64,000 nucleotides of DNA from CAMAVH01 sp046297835 (GTDB lineage Bacteria; Pseudomonadota; Alphaproteobacteria; SMXQ01): the NCBI GenBank assembly GCA_046297835.1, contig JBKBHI010000013.1, positions 37,526 through 101,525 of the forward strand, given 5' to 3'. How positions within the stretch are numbered: the first letter of the stretch is position 1; every line of letters begins with the position of its first letter. This document shows, in pieces, positions 7,724-15,485 of this stretch. The position numbers and the translations under genes are program-made. The notes beneath the pieces are model-generated. The model was given only the letters and a program-made list of their open reading frames with translations. It searched no databases and was not told where the DNA came from.

Positions 7724-9067
7724 ATGGCTTCCGCCGCCGAGCAGCTCGCAGCCAATCTGAACTTTGGCGCTTTTTCCAAAGCCACGGAGCTCAAGAAGCG
7801 CCTGTGGTTCACGCTGGGCGTGCTGATCGTCTACCGTCTCGGCACGTTCATTCCGATTCCGGGCATCGACCCGACGATTCTCGCCGAGCTGTTCAACGCG
7901 CAGCGCGGCGGCATCCTCGGCATGTTCGACATGTTCTCGGGCGGCGCGCTCGGGCGCATGACGATCTTCGCCCTGAACATCATGCCGTACATCTCGGCCT
8001 CCATCATCATGCAGCTCATGACGAGCGTCTCGCCTCGTCTCGAAGCGCTGAAGAAGGAAGGCCCGGCCGGCCAGCGCAAGATCAACCAGTACACGCGCTA
8101 CGGTACGGTGATTCTCGCCGCGGTGCAGGCTTACGGCATCGCCGTCGGCCTCGAAGGCATGACCGGCGCGACCGGCGCGGCCGTGCACGAGCCCGGCATG
8201 TTCTTCCGCCTCACCACGGTGATCACGCTCACCGGCGGCACCATGTTCCTGATGTGGCTCGGCGAGCAGATCACCGCGCGTGGCGTCGGCAACGGCATCT
8301 CGCTGATCATCTTCGCCGGCATCGTCGCCAACCTGCCGATCGCCCTGGTCCACACGCTCGAGCTCGGCCGCACCGGCGCGCTCTCGGGCCTGCTGATCGC
8401 CGTGCTGATGATCATGGTGGTGGCGGTCATCGCCTTCATCGTGTTCGTCGAGCGCGCCCAGCGCCGCATCCTGGTGCAGTATCCGAAGCGCCAGGTCGGC
8501 AACAAGATGTTCGGCGGCGAAAGCTCGCACCTGCCGCTGAAGCTGAACGCCTCCGGCGTGATCCCGCCGATCTTCGCCTCGTCGCTCCTGCTGATGCCGA
8601 CCACCGTCGCCAGCTTCAGCGCCGGGCAGGGGCCGGAATGGCTGACTCTGATCACGGCCAACATCGGTCACGGCCAGCCGCTGTTCATGCTGCTCTATGC
8701 CGCGCTGATCATCTTCTTCGCGTTCTTCTACACCGCGGTCGTCTTCAACCCGAGCGACACGGCCGAGAACCTGAAGAAATACGGCGGCTTCGTGCCCGGC
8801 ATACGCCCCGGCAAGAACACGGCCGATTATCTCGACTACGTGCTCACGCGTCTCACCGTCGTCGGCGCGCTCTATCTGACCGCGATCAGCCTGCTGCCGG
8901 AATTCCTCATCACCCGCTTTTCCGTGCCGTTCTATTTCGGCGGCACCAGCCTGCTGATCGTCGTCACGGTGACGCTCGACACGGTCGCGCAGATCCAGTC
9001 GCATCTGCTGGCGCACCAGTACGAAGGCTTGATCAAGAAGTCCAAACTGCGCGGACGCCGGGGATGA
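7724..9067 (+). CDS. secY: protein translocase channel subunit SecY
   Basis: The 447-residue, ten-helix membrane protein is the central pore of the Sec translocon, working with SecE, SecG and SecA. It contains YRLGTFIPIPGID in helix 1, the plug region FDMFSGGALGRMTIFALNIMPYISASI, and ERAQRRILVQYPKRQVG in the cytoplasmic C4/C5 region that binds SecA and ribosomes. Start ATG follows a GAGGGATTAG site. The stop overlaps the adk start (ATGA), so translation of adk is probably coupled. Confidence 0.99.
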   Translation: MASAAEQLAANLNFGAFSKATELKKRLWFTLGVLIVYRLGTFIPIPGIDPTILAELFNAQRGGILGMFDMFSGGALGRMTIFALNIMPYISASIIMQLMTSVSPRLEALKKEGPAGQRKINQYTRYGTVILAAVQAYGIAVGLEGMTGATGAAVHEPGMFFRLTTVITLTGGTMFLMWLGEQITARGVGNGISLIIFAGIVANLPIALVHTLELGRTGALSGLLIAVLMIMVVAVIAFIVFVERAQRRILVQYPKRQVGNKMFGGESSHLPLKLNASGVIPPIFASSLLLMPTTVASFSAGQGPEWLTLITANIGHGQPLFMLLYAALIIFFAFFYTAVVFNPSDTAENLKKYGGFVPGIRPGKNTADYLDYVLTRLTVVGALYLTAISLLPEFLITRFSVPFYFGGTSLLIVVTVTLDTVAQIQSHLLAHQYEGLIKKSKLRGRRG

Positions 9068-9714
9068 ACCTGATTCTCTTGGGGCCGCCGGGCGCCGGAA
9101 AGGGCACCCAGGCGCAATTGCTGAAAGAGCGGCACGGCCTGGTCCAGCTTTCGACCGGCGACATGCTGCGCGCCGCGGTCGCCTCGGGCTCGGAACTGGG
9201 CCAGCAGGCGAAGGCGATCATGGCCGCGGGCGGCCTGGTGTCGGACGAGATCATGATCAATCTGATCTCGGACCGCATTTCCCAGCCTGATTGCGCCAAA
9301 GGGTTCATTCTTGACGGGTTCCCCCGGACGACCCGCCAGGCCGAGGCGCTCGACGCCATGCTGGCGGCCAAGGGGCTAAAGCTGGACGGGGTGATCGAGC
9401 TGAAGGTGGACGATGCCGCCCTGGTGCAGCGTATCAGCGGCCGGTTCAGCTGCGCCAAGTGCGGCGCAGGCTACCACGACAGCTTCAAACAGCCGAAAAA
9501 GGCTGGAATTTGCGATAGTTGCGGGTCGACCCAATTCGCCCGCCGCGAGGACGACAAGGCCGAGGTGGTCGCTTCCCGCTTGGAGGCTTACCACCGCCAG
9601 ACGGCCCCCCTGCTGCCTTATTACAAGGCCAAGGGGGTACTGAAGACGGTCGACGGCATGGCCGGCATCGACGAGGTGCAGGGCCAAATCGAGAAGGTTT
9701 TAGCGGGGGCTTGA
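9064..9714 (+). CDS. adk: adenylate kinase with zinc-type lid
   Basis: The 216-residue enzyme converts AMP plus ATP to two ADP. It begins MNLILLGPPGAGKGTQAQLL, whose P-loop is GPPGAGKGT at residues 7-15. The lid has a CAKC...CDSC pair at about residues 130-153, which in the family binds structural zinc, unlike the zinc-free E. coli lid. The ATG overlaps the secY stop by four bases. Placement directly after secY is typical of alphaproteobacteria, and rpmJ is absent from this spot. Confidence 0.98.
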   Translation: MNLILLGPPGAGKGTQAQLLKERHGLVQLSTGDMLRAAVASGSELGQQAKAIMAAGGLVSDEIMINLISDRISQPDCAKGFILDGFPRTTRQAEALDAMLAAKGLKLDGVIELKVDDAALVQRISGRFSCAKCGAGYHDSFKQPKKAGICDSCGSTQFARREDDKAEVVASRLEAYHRQTAPLLPYYKAKGVLKTVDGMAGIDEVQGQIEKVLAGA

Positions 9715-9729
9715 CGGCCTCCTAACAAG

Positions 9730-9757
9730 TTGACTTAGGACCGGATTTTTCTATAAT
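9730..9757 (+). promoter_or_regulatory. sigma70-type promoter for rpsM-rpsK-rpoA-rplQ
   Basis: TTGACT at 9730-9735 and TATAAT at 9752-9757 are separated by 16 bases. This is one base off the -35 consensus and a perfect -10, so transcription would start near 9763. It is the best promoter by eye in the window and lies in the only gap over 100 bases between secY and rpsK. The alpha operon therefore probably has its own start in addition to read-through. Confidence 0.75.
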
Positions 9758-9771
9758 CCCGGGCCTTCCGC

Positions 9772-9787
9772 CTCCAGCCTGCTGGAG
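9772..9787 (+). promoter_or_regulatory. hairpin in the rpsM leader
   Basis: CTCCAG-CCTG-CTGGAG forms a six-pair stem with a four-base loop about 10-25 bases after the predicted start of transcription and 40 bases before the rpsM GTG. It could be a leader control element (in E. coli the alpha operon leader binds S4) or simply a stabilising stem. No known fold was matched. Confidence 0.4.
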
Positions 9788-9827
9788 CCGGTCGTCAATC
9801 CACATTTGAATCGCGGGAGTCTGCGGC

Positions 9828-10202
9828 GTGGCGCGCATTGCTGGCGTTAACATTCCTACCGACAAGCGGGTGCTGGTGGCGCTCACCTACATCCACGGGA
9901 TCGGCCCGGCGCGTGCCAAGGAGATCGTCGCCAAGGCGAACATCTCCGACACCATGCGCGTCAATCAGCTCTCGGACGACGACGTCATCCGCGTGCGCGA
10001 GATCATCGACCGCGACTACCACGTCGAAGGCGATCTGCGCCGCGAAGTCGCGATGAACATCAAGCGCTTGATGGACCTCGGCTGCTACAAGGGCCTGCGT
10101 CACCGCAAGGGCCTGCCGGTTCACGGTCAGCGCACCCACACGAACGCGCGCACCCGCAAGGGTCCGGCGCGTCCGATCGCCGGCAAGAAAAAAGCCAGCT
10201 AA
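9828..10202 (+). CDS. rpsM: 30S ribosomal protein S13 (GTG start)
   Basis: The 124-residue protein begins (M)ARIAGVNIPTDKRVLVALTYIHGIG and has the helix-two-turns-helix region and the basic tail GLPVHGQRTHTNARTRKGP typical of S13. It sits in the head of the 30S subunit and contacts P-site tRNA and L5. The GTG start is the only one giving the family N-terminus. It is the first gene after the internal promoter. Confidence 0.98.
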   Translation: MARIAGVNIPTDKRVLVALTYIHGIGPARAKEIVAKANISDTMRVNQLSDDDVIRVREIIDRDYHVEGDLRREVAMNIKRLMDLGCYKGLRHRKGLPVHGQRTHTNARTRKGPARPIAGKKKAS

Positions 10203-10217
10203 CGTACAGGATCGATT

Positions 10218-10622
10218 ATGGCCAAGTCCCCGTCCACTGCGGCTGCCGCGCGCCCGCGTCGTCGCGAGCGCAAGAACATCACGTCGGGCGTCGCGCATGT
10301 GAACGCGAGCTTCAACAACACGATGGTCACCATCACCGACGCGCAGGGCAACACGATCGCCTGGTCGTCGTCCGGCATGCAGGGCTTCAAGGGCTCGCGC
10401 AAGTCGACGCCCTATGCCGCGCAGATGGCCGCCGAGGACGCCGGCAAGAAGGCGATGGAGCATGGCATGCGCACCCTCGAAGTCGAGGTCAAGGGCCCCG
10501 GCTCGGGTCGCGAGTCCGCGCTGCGCGCGCTGCAGACCGTCGGTTTCACCATCACGTCGATCCGCGACGTCACGGCGATCCCGCACAACGGCTGCCGTCC
10601 GCCGAAGCGCCGTCGCGTTTGA
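10218..10622 (+). CDS. rpsK: 30S ribosomal protein S11
   Basis: The 134-residue product has GVAHVNASFNNTMVTITDAQGN and the C-terminal signature IRDVTAIPHNGCRPPKRRRV diagnostic of S11. S11 forms part of the platform that supports the E-site mRNA. It lies 15 bases after rpsM. rpsD (S4), which follows rpsK in some bacteria, is absent here. Confidence 0.98.
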   Translation: MAKSPSTAAAARPRRRERKNITSGVAHVNASFNNTMVTITDAQGNTIAWSSSGMQGFKGSRKSTPYAAQMAAEDAGKKAMEHGMRTLEVEVKGPGSGRESALRALQTVGFTITSIRDVTAIPHNGCRPPKRRRV

Positions 10623-10629
10623 TATTCCG

Positions 10630-10737
10630 CCGAGGCGTTCGCGCCTCGGGCTTTCTCTGATCGGGCCCGTCCACGGGCCCGCAAGGCCGGGCTCGCGTCG
10701 CCCGGCCGCAGCATTCTCCGGCGGACCGCGCTCCGCC
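10630..10737 (+). promoter_or_regulatory. array of four GC-rich hairpins between rpsK and rpoA
   Basis: Four perfect stems follow one another. The first is 10630-10649: an 8-pair stem with a TTCG tetraloop followed by GCTTTCTC, terminator-like. The others are 10663-10680 (7 pairs, loop TCCA), 10685-10707 (8 pairs, 7-base loop) and 10720-10737 (6 pairs, 6-base loop). They fill the 134-base gap and end 19 bases before the rpoA GTG. They could attenuate transcription or protect and process the mRNA so that S13/S11 and alpha are made at different levels. Confidence 0.6.
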
Positions 10738-10756
10738 TAAACGTGAGGTCGCATTC

Positions 10757-11773
10757 GTGATTCAGAAGAACTGGACGGAACTGATTAAGCCGACGAAGCT
10801 TCAGGTCACGCCGGGCGCCGAACCGCAGCGCCTCGCCACCGTCGTCGCCGAGCCGCTCGAGCGCGGCTTCGGCCTGACGCTGGGCAACGCGCTGCGCCGC
10901 GTGCTGCTGTCGTCGTTGCAGGGCGCTTCCGTCACGGCCATCCAGATTCAGGGCATCCTGCACGAGTTCTCGTCGATCCCGGGCGTCCGCGAGGACGTGA
11001 CGGACATCGTCCTGAACATCAAGGCGCTGGCGATCCGCATGCAGGGCGAAGGCCCCAAGCGCATCGTGCTCAAGGCCAACGGCCCGGGCGAAGTGACCGC
11101 CGGCATGATCGAGACCGTCTCGGACATCGAGATCCTCAATCCCGACCTGGTGATCTGCACCCTCGACAAGGGCGCGACGATCAACATGGAAATGACCGTC
11201 AGCACCGGCAAGGGCTACGTCCCGGCCTCGCAGAACCGCCCCGAGGACGCGCCGATCGGCCTGATCCCGGTGGACGCGCTCTACAGCCCGGTCCGCAAGG
11301 TCGCCTACAAGGTCGAGAACTCCCGCGTCGGCCAAGTCACAGACTACGACAAGCTCAGCATGGAGCTGGAGACCGACGGCACCGTGACGCCGGACGACGC
11401 CGTGGCGCTCGCCGCGCGCATCCTGCAGGACCAGTTGCAGCTCTTCATCAATTTCGAGGAGCCGCAGGCGGCGACCGAAGAGGAGAAGAGCGACGAGCCG
11501 GCGTTCAACAAGAACCTGCTCCGCAAGGTCGAAGAGCTGGAGCTGTCGGTTCGTTCGGCCAACTGCCTGAAGAACGACAACATCATCTACATCGGCGATC
11601 TCGTGCAGAAGACGGAGGCGGAAATGCTCCGCACGCCGAACTTCGGCCGCAAGTCGCTGAACGAGATCAAGGAAGTCCTGGCCCAGATGGGTCTCCACCT
11701 CGGTATGGAGATCCCCAATTGGCCGCCCGAGAACATCGAAGAGCTGGCCAAGAAGCTCGAGGAACCGTACTAA
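10757..11773 (+). CDS. rpoA: RNA polymerase alpha subunit (GTG start)
   Basis: The 338-residue product has the N-terminal assembly domain (ERGFGLTLGNALRRVLLSSLQGASVTAIQIQGILHEFSSIPGVREDV) that dimerises and nucleates RNA polymerase. A flexible linker follows, then the C-terminal domain (about residues 250-325: ELELSVRSANCLKNDNIIYIGDLVQKTEAEML) that contacts UP elements and activators. The GTG start follows a GTGAGG site. In the alpha operon only the hairpin array separates it from rpsK. Confidence 0.98.
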   Translation: MIQKNWTELIKPTKLQVTPGAEPQRLATVVAEPLERGFGLTLGNALRRVLLSSLQGASVTAIQIQGILHEFSSIPGVREDVTDIVLNIKALAIRMQGEGPKRIVLKANGPGEVTAGMIETVSDIEILNPDLVICTLDKGATINMEMTVSTGKGYVPASQNRPEDAPIGLIPVDALYSPVRKVAYKVENSRVGQVTDYDKLSMELETDGTVTPDDAVALAARILQDQLQLFINFEEPQAATEEEKSDEPAFNKNLLRKVEELELSVRSANCLKNDNIIYIGDLVQKTEAEMLRTPNFGRKSLNEIKEVLAQMGLHLGMEIPNWPPENIEELAKKLEEPY

Positions 11774-11808
11774 GCGCGCAGGCGCGCTTAGGCGAATAGG
11801 AGAGAATT

Positions 11809-12243
11809 ATGCGTCACGGTATGAGCGGTCGTAAGCTGAACCGCACGAGCAGCCACCGCAAAGCCATGTTCATCAACATGGCGGCGGCGCTGGTCAAGCA
11901 CGAGCAGATCAAGACGACGCTGCCGAAGGCCAAGGAGCTGAAGCCGATCGTCGACAAGCTGATCACGCTCGGCAAGCGCGGCGGCCTCCACGCGCGTCGC
12001 CAGGCGATCTCGCACCTCGGCGACGCCAAGCTGGCGGCCAAGCTGTTCGACGTGCTGGCTCCGCGCTACGCCCAGCGCGCCGGCGGCTACACCCGCGTGC
12101 TGAAGGCGGGCTTCCGCCATGGCGACACGGCGGACATGGCGATCATCGAGCTGGTCGATCGCGATCCCTCCGCCAAGGGCCTGGATTCGGGCCCGACCGG
12201 CGTCGAGACGGTGGAAGCCGAGGCTGCGCCGGCCAACGCCTAA
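11809..12243 (+). CDS. rplQ: 50S ribosomal protein L17
   Basis: The 144-residue product starts MRHGMSGRKLNRTSSHRKAM and has GGYTRVLKAGFRHGDTADMAIIELVDR, the L17 core. A short acidic alanine-rich tail follows, longer than in E. coli. An ATAGGAGAG ribosome binding site precedes it. It is the last gene of the ribosomal array and is followed by a clear terminator. Confidence 0.98.
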   Translation: MRHGMSGRKLNRTSSHRKAMFINMAAALVKHEQIKTTLPKAKELKPIVDKLITLGKRGGLHARRQAISHLGDAKLAAKLFDVLAPRYAQRAGGYTRVLKAGFRHGDTADMAIIELVDRDPSAKGLDSGPTGVETVEAEAAPANA

Positions 12244-12273
12244 GCCGGCGGTCCCTCAGGACCACGTTCCTTT

Positions 12274-12303
12274 GAAAGGCAGCCGCGAGGCTGCCTTTCG
12301 CGT
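12274..12303 (+). terminator. intrinsic terminator of the ribosomal array
   Basis: GAAAGGCAGC (12274-12283), loop CGCGAG, GCTGCCTTTC (12290-12299) form a perfect 10-pair stem followed by GCGTTT. The T-tract is short. It lies 31 bases after the rplQ stop and just before the htrA-type gene. Confidence 0.8.
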
Positions 12304-12325
12304 TTCCGGGTGTTAGGATTTGCGC

Positions 12326-13783
12326 ATGACGATCTTGGCACGACCGTTCACACGGGGCTTCGCGGCGTTGGGCGCGGCGGTTCTCGCCGTCGCGGCCGCT
12401 TGGCTTGCATCTGGCGCGGCGAGCGCGCAGAGCGTGCCGCAAACCGTGCCCCAATCGCGCGAGCAGATCGCGCTCAGCTACGCGCCGGTCGTCAAACGCA
12501 CGGCGGGCGCGGTGGTCAACGTCTATACCAAGACCGTCGTGCAGCAGCGCCGCGCTTCGCCGTTGTTCGACGACCCGTTCTTCCGCCGCTTCTTCGGCGA
12601 AGGGGCGGGGCCGAGCGCGCCGCGCGAGCGCGTGCAAAGCTCGCTCGGCTCGGGCGTCATCGTCGATCCGTCCGGCCTGATCGTCAGCAACTTCCATGTC
12701 GCCGGCGGCGCGAGCGAGATTACCGTCGTGCTCGCCGACCGCCGCGAATTCCCCGCCAAGATCGTCCTCGCCGATGAGCGCACCGATCTGGTCGTGCTGC
12801 AGATCGAGGCGCGCGGCGAAACGCTGCCATATCTCTCGCTGCGCGATTCCGACGATCTCGAAGTCGGCGACCTCGTGCTCGCCATCGGCAACCCGTTCGG
12901 CGTCGGCCAGACGGTGACGAGCGGCATCGTCTCGGCGCTGGCGCGCACCAGCGTCGGCATCTCCGACTACAGCTTCTTCATCCAGACCGACGCGGCGATC
13001 AATCCGGGCAATTCCGGCGGCGCGCTGGTCGCCATGGACGGCGGGCTAATCGGCATCAACACGGCGATCTATTCGCGCAGCGGCGGTTCGCTCGGCATCG
13101 GCTTCGCGATTCCGTCGAACATGGTGCGGTCGGTGCTGGCCAGCCTCAAGGCCGGCGGCAAACTGGTCCGGCCGTGGCTCGGCGCCAGCGGCCAGGCCGT
13201 CACCGCCGAAATCGCGGCGAACCTCAACCTGCCGCGCCCGCAGGGCGTGCTGGTCAACGGCCTCAACGCCAAGGGGCCGGCGGCGCGCGCGGGCCTGCGC
13301 GTCGGCGACATCGTCACCGGCGTCAACGGCCGCGAAGTGGACGATCCCGACGCTCTGCGTTTCCGCATCGCCACCTTGCCGGTCGGCGGAACGGCGACCC
13401 TTGGCGTCCTGCGCCGGGGCGGCGAACGGCTGGCCGTCGCTTTGCCGCTCGAAGCGCCGCCGGAAGTGCCGGCGCGCGACGAGGCGACCATCCAGGGCAA
13501 CGTGCCGCTGGCTGGCGCAAAGGTCGCCAATCTGTCGCCGGCGCTGGCCGACGAGCTTTCGTTGCCGACCGAGGCCAGCGGCGTCATCGTGCTCGATGTC
13601 GCCCGCGGCACGATATCGTCGCGGCTCGGGCTTCGGCCGCGCGACGTGGTCATGTCGGTCAACGGGGCCGACGTGCAATCGGTCGCCGGCCTACGCCGCC
13701 TCATGTCGCGCGGCAGCGCCGACGGGCGCTGGCGCATCGCCATCCGGCGCGGCGACCAGGTCATGACCCTCGTGGTCGGCTAG
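12326..13783 (+). CDS. HtrA/DegQ-type periplasmic serine protease with two PDZ domains
   Basis: The 485-residue protein degrades or refolds damaged periplasmic proteins. It has a signal peptide (about residues 1-35, hydrophobic core then ASGAASAQS) and a trypsin-like domain with catalytic His in VSNFHVAGG (about 123), Asp in ERTDLVVLQ and Ser in NPGNSGGAL. Two PDZ domains follow (about 275-375 and 395-485). The ATG is chosen over an in-frame TTG six bases upstream because AGGA at 12315-12318 is seven bases from the ATG and only one base from the TTG. It begins 26 bases after the ribosomal terminator, leaving no room for a promoter of its own. Confidence 0.93.
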   Translation: MTILARPFTRGFAALGAAVLAVAAAWLASGAASAQSVPQTVPQSREQIALSYAPVVKRTAGAVVNVYTKTVVQQRRASPLFDDPFFRRFFGEGAGPSAPRERVQSSLGSGVIVDPSGLIVSNFHVAGGASEITVVLADRREFPAKIVLADERTDLVVLQIEARGETLPYLSLRDSDDLEVGDLVLAIGNPFGVGQTVTSGIVSALARTSVGISDYSFFIQTDAAINPGNSGGALVAMDGGLIGINTAIYSRSGGSLGIGFAIPSNMVRSVLASLKAGGKLVRPWLGASGQAVTAEIAANLNLPRPQGVLVNGLNAKGPAARAGLRVGDIVTGVNGREVDDPDALRFRIATLPVGGTATLGVLRRGGERLAVALPLEAPPEVPARDEATIQGNVPLAGAKVANLSPALADELSLPTEASGVIVLDVARGTISSRLGLRPRDVVMSVNGADVQSVAGLRRLMSRGSADGRWRIAIRRGDQVMTLVVG

Positions 13784-13788
13784 CCGTT

Positions 13789-15105
13789 ATGGGCACCCTG
13801 TTCGAACGCGACGCGCCGCGGCCCCTGGCCGACCGGCTGCGCCCGCAGCGGCTCGCCGACGTGGTCGGGCAGCAGCATCTGCTCGGGCCCGAAGGGCCGA
13901 TCGGCCGCATGGTCGCCGCCAAGCAGATGTCCTCCATGATCCTCTGGGGCCCGCCCGGCTGCGGCAAGACGACCATCGCCCGCCTGCTCGCCGAAGGCAC
14001 CAGCCTCAGGTTCGAGCCGCTGTCGGCAGTCTTCTCCGGCGTCGCCGATTTGAAGAAAGTGTTCGAGGGCGCGCGACGCTTCCGCGAGATGGGGCAGGGG
14101 ACGCTGCTGTTCGTCGACGAGATTCACCGCTTCAACCGCGCCCAGCAGGACAGCTTCCTGCCCTTCGTCGAGGACGGCACCGTCATCCTCGTCGGCGCGA
14201 CCACGGAGAATCCGTCCTTCGAGATCAACGGCGCGCTCCTGTCGCGCTGCCAGGTCTATTTCCTCAACCGGCTCGACGACGCGGCGCTGGAGGAGATTTT
14301 GCAGCGCGCCGAAAGCGAGATGAACCGGCCGTTGCCGCTCGACGACCAGGCGCGCGCGAGCCTGCGCGCCATGGCCGACGGCGATGGGCGCTATCTCATC
14401 AATCTCGCCGAGCAGCTGTTCGCCCTCCCGCCCAAGTCCGGCGAGAAGATCGACACCAAGGGCCTGGTCAAGGTCGTGCAGAAGCGCGCGCCGCTCTACG
14501 ACAAGGCGCAAGAGGGCCATTACAATCTCATCAGCGCCCTGCACAAGTCGCTGCGCGGCTCGGACGTCGATGCGGCGCTCTATTGGCTAGCGCGGATGCT
14601 GGCCGGCGGCGAGCCGCCGCTCTATATCGTCCGCCGGCTGGTGCGCTTCGCCTCCGAGGATATCGGCCTGGCCGATCCGCAGGCCCTGGTGCAAGCGCTG
14701 GCGGCCAAGGACAGCTACGACTTTCTCGGCTCGCCGGAAGGCGAGCTCGCTTTGGCGCAGGCCGTGGCCTATCTGGCGACCGCGCCCAAATCCAACGCGC
14801 TTTACCGGGCGCAAGGCGCCGCGGGCAAGGCCGCCGCCGAATACGGCTCGCTGATGCCGCCCAAGCATATTCTCAACGCGCCGACCAAGCTGATGCGCGA
14901 CATCGGCTACGGCAAGGATTACGCTTACGACCACGACGCGCCGGACGCTTTCTCGGGCCAGAACTACTTCCCCGAGGAGATGGCGCGTCGCCAGTTTTAT
15001 CAGCCGGCCGAGCGCGGCTTCGAGCGCGAGATCGCCAAACGTCTGGCCTATTGGGCCAAGCTGCGGGGCGAACGAGCCGGCGCTGATGATGAAGGAAACG
15101 CGTGA
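13789..15105 (+). CDS. rarA: replication-associated recombination protein RarA (MgsA), AAA+ ATPase
   Basis: The 438-residue AAA+ protein is related to clamp-loader ATPases and acts at stalled replication forks with SSB. Walker A GPPGCGKTT lies at about residues 50-58, Walker B is LLFVDEIHRFN, sensor 1 is VGATTENPSFEINGALLSRC, and the C-terminal tetramerisation domain contains SDVDAALYWLARMLAGGEPPLYIVRRL. The ATG at 13789 is five bases after the protease stop. Its TGA overlaps the crcB ATG. Confidence 0.95.
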   Translation: MGTLFERDAPRPLADRLRPQRLADVVGQQHLLGPEGPIGRMVAAKQMSSMILWGPPGCGKTTIARLLAEGTSLRFEPLSAVFSGVADLKKVFEGARRFREMGQGTLLFVDEIHRFNRAQQDSFLPFVEDGTVILVGATTENPSFEINGALLSRCQVYFLNRLDDAALEEILQRAESEMNRPLPLDDQARASLRAMADGDGRYLINLAEQLFALPPKSGEKIDTKGLVKVVQKRAPLYDKAQEGHYNLISALHKSLRGSDVDAALYWLARMLAGGEPPLYIVRRLVRFASEDIGLADPQALVQALAAKDSYDFLGSPEGELALAQAVAYLATAPKSNALYRAQGAAGKAAAEYGSLMPPKHILNAPTKLMRDIGYGKDYAYDHDAPDAFSGQNYFPEEMARRQFYQPAERGFEREIAKRLAYWAKLRGERAGADDEGNA

Positions 15106-15485
15106 TGGGCATGGTTCTCGCCATCGCCGCCGGCGGCGCGATCGGCTCGGCGGCGCGCTACGGCACGATGATCTGGATGGCGCGCTGGCTCGGCGCGGCT
15201 TTTCCGTACGGCACCATCGCCGTCAACATCCTCGGCGCGTTCGTCATGGGCGTGGTGATCGAGCTACTGGCGCTGGTCTGGTCGCCCGGCGAAATGATGC
15301 GCGCCTTTGTCGCCATCGGCGTGCTCGGTGGCTACACCACTTTCTCGACCTTCACGCTCGATTCCTGGCTGCTGATCGAGCGCGGCGATTTCGGCCTCGC
15401 CTTCCTCTACATGCTCTCGTCGGTCGTCTTGTGCCTCGCCGGCCTGCTCGCCGGCTTGCAAGTCACGCGCTGGGTGGTGTCGTGA
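15105..15485 (+). CDS. crcB: fluoride ion channel CrcB/Fluc
   Basis: The 126-residue, four-helix membrane protein exports fluoride as an antiparallel dimer. Family motifs are visible: GGAIGSAARYG in helix 1, NILGAFVMG in helix 2 and GVLGGYTTFSTFT in the helix 3 break that forms the fluoride path. The ATG overlaps the rarA stop (ATGA). A GTG three bases earlier is also in frame. No fluoride riboswitch is possible directly upstream because the gene is embedded in the operon. Confidence 0.95.
   Translation: MGMVLAIAAGGAIGSAARYGTMIWMARWLGAAFPYGTIAVNILGAFVMGVVIELLALVWSPGEMMRAFVAIGVLGGYTTFSTFTLDSWLLIERGDFGLAFLYMLSSVVLCLAGLLAGLQVTRWVVS

Noticed and set aside
7804..9063. Upstream extension of adk through secY as a fusion protein
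   Set aside because: The upstream residues are out-of-frame secY. The adenylate kinase N-terminus begins at 9064 with the usual P-loop spacing.
15000..15104. Fluoride riboswitch before crcB
   Set aside because: The upstream bases are the 3' end of rarA, and the genes overlap.
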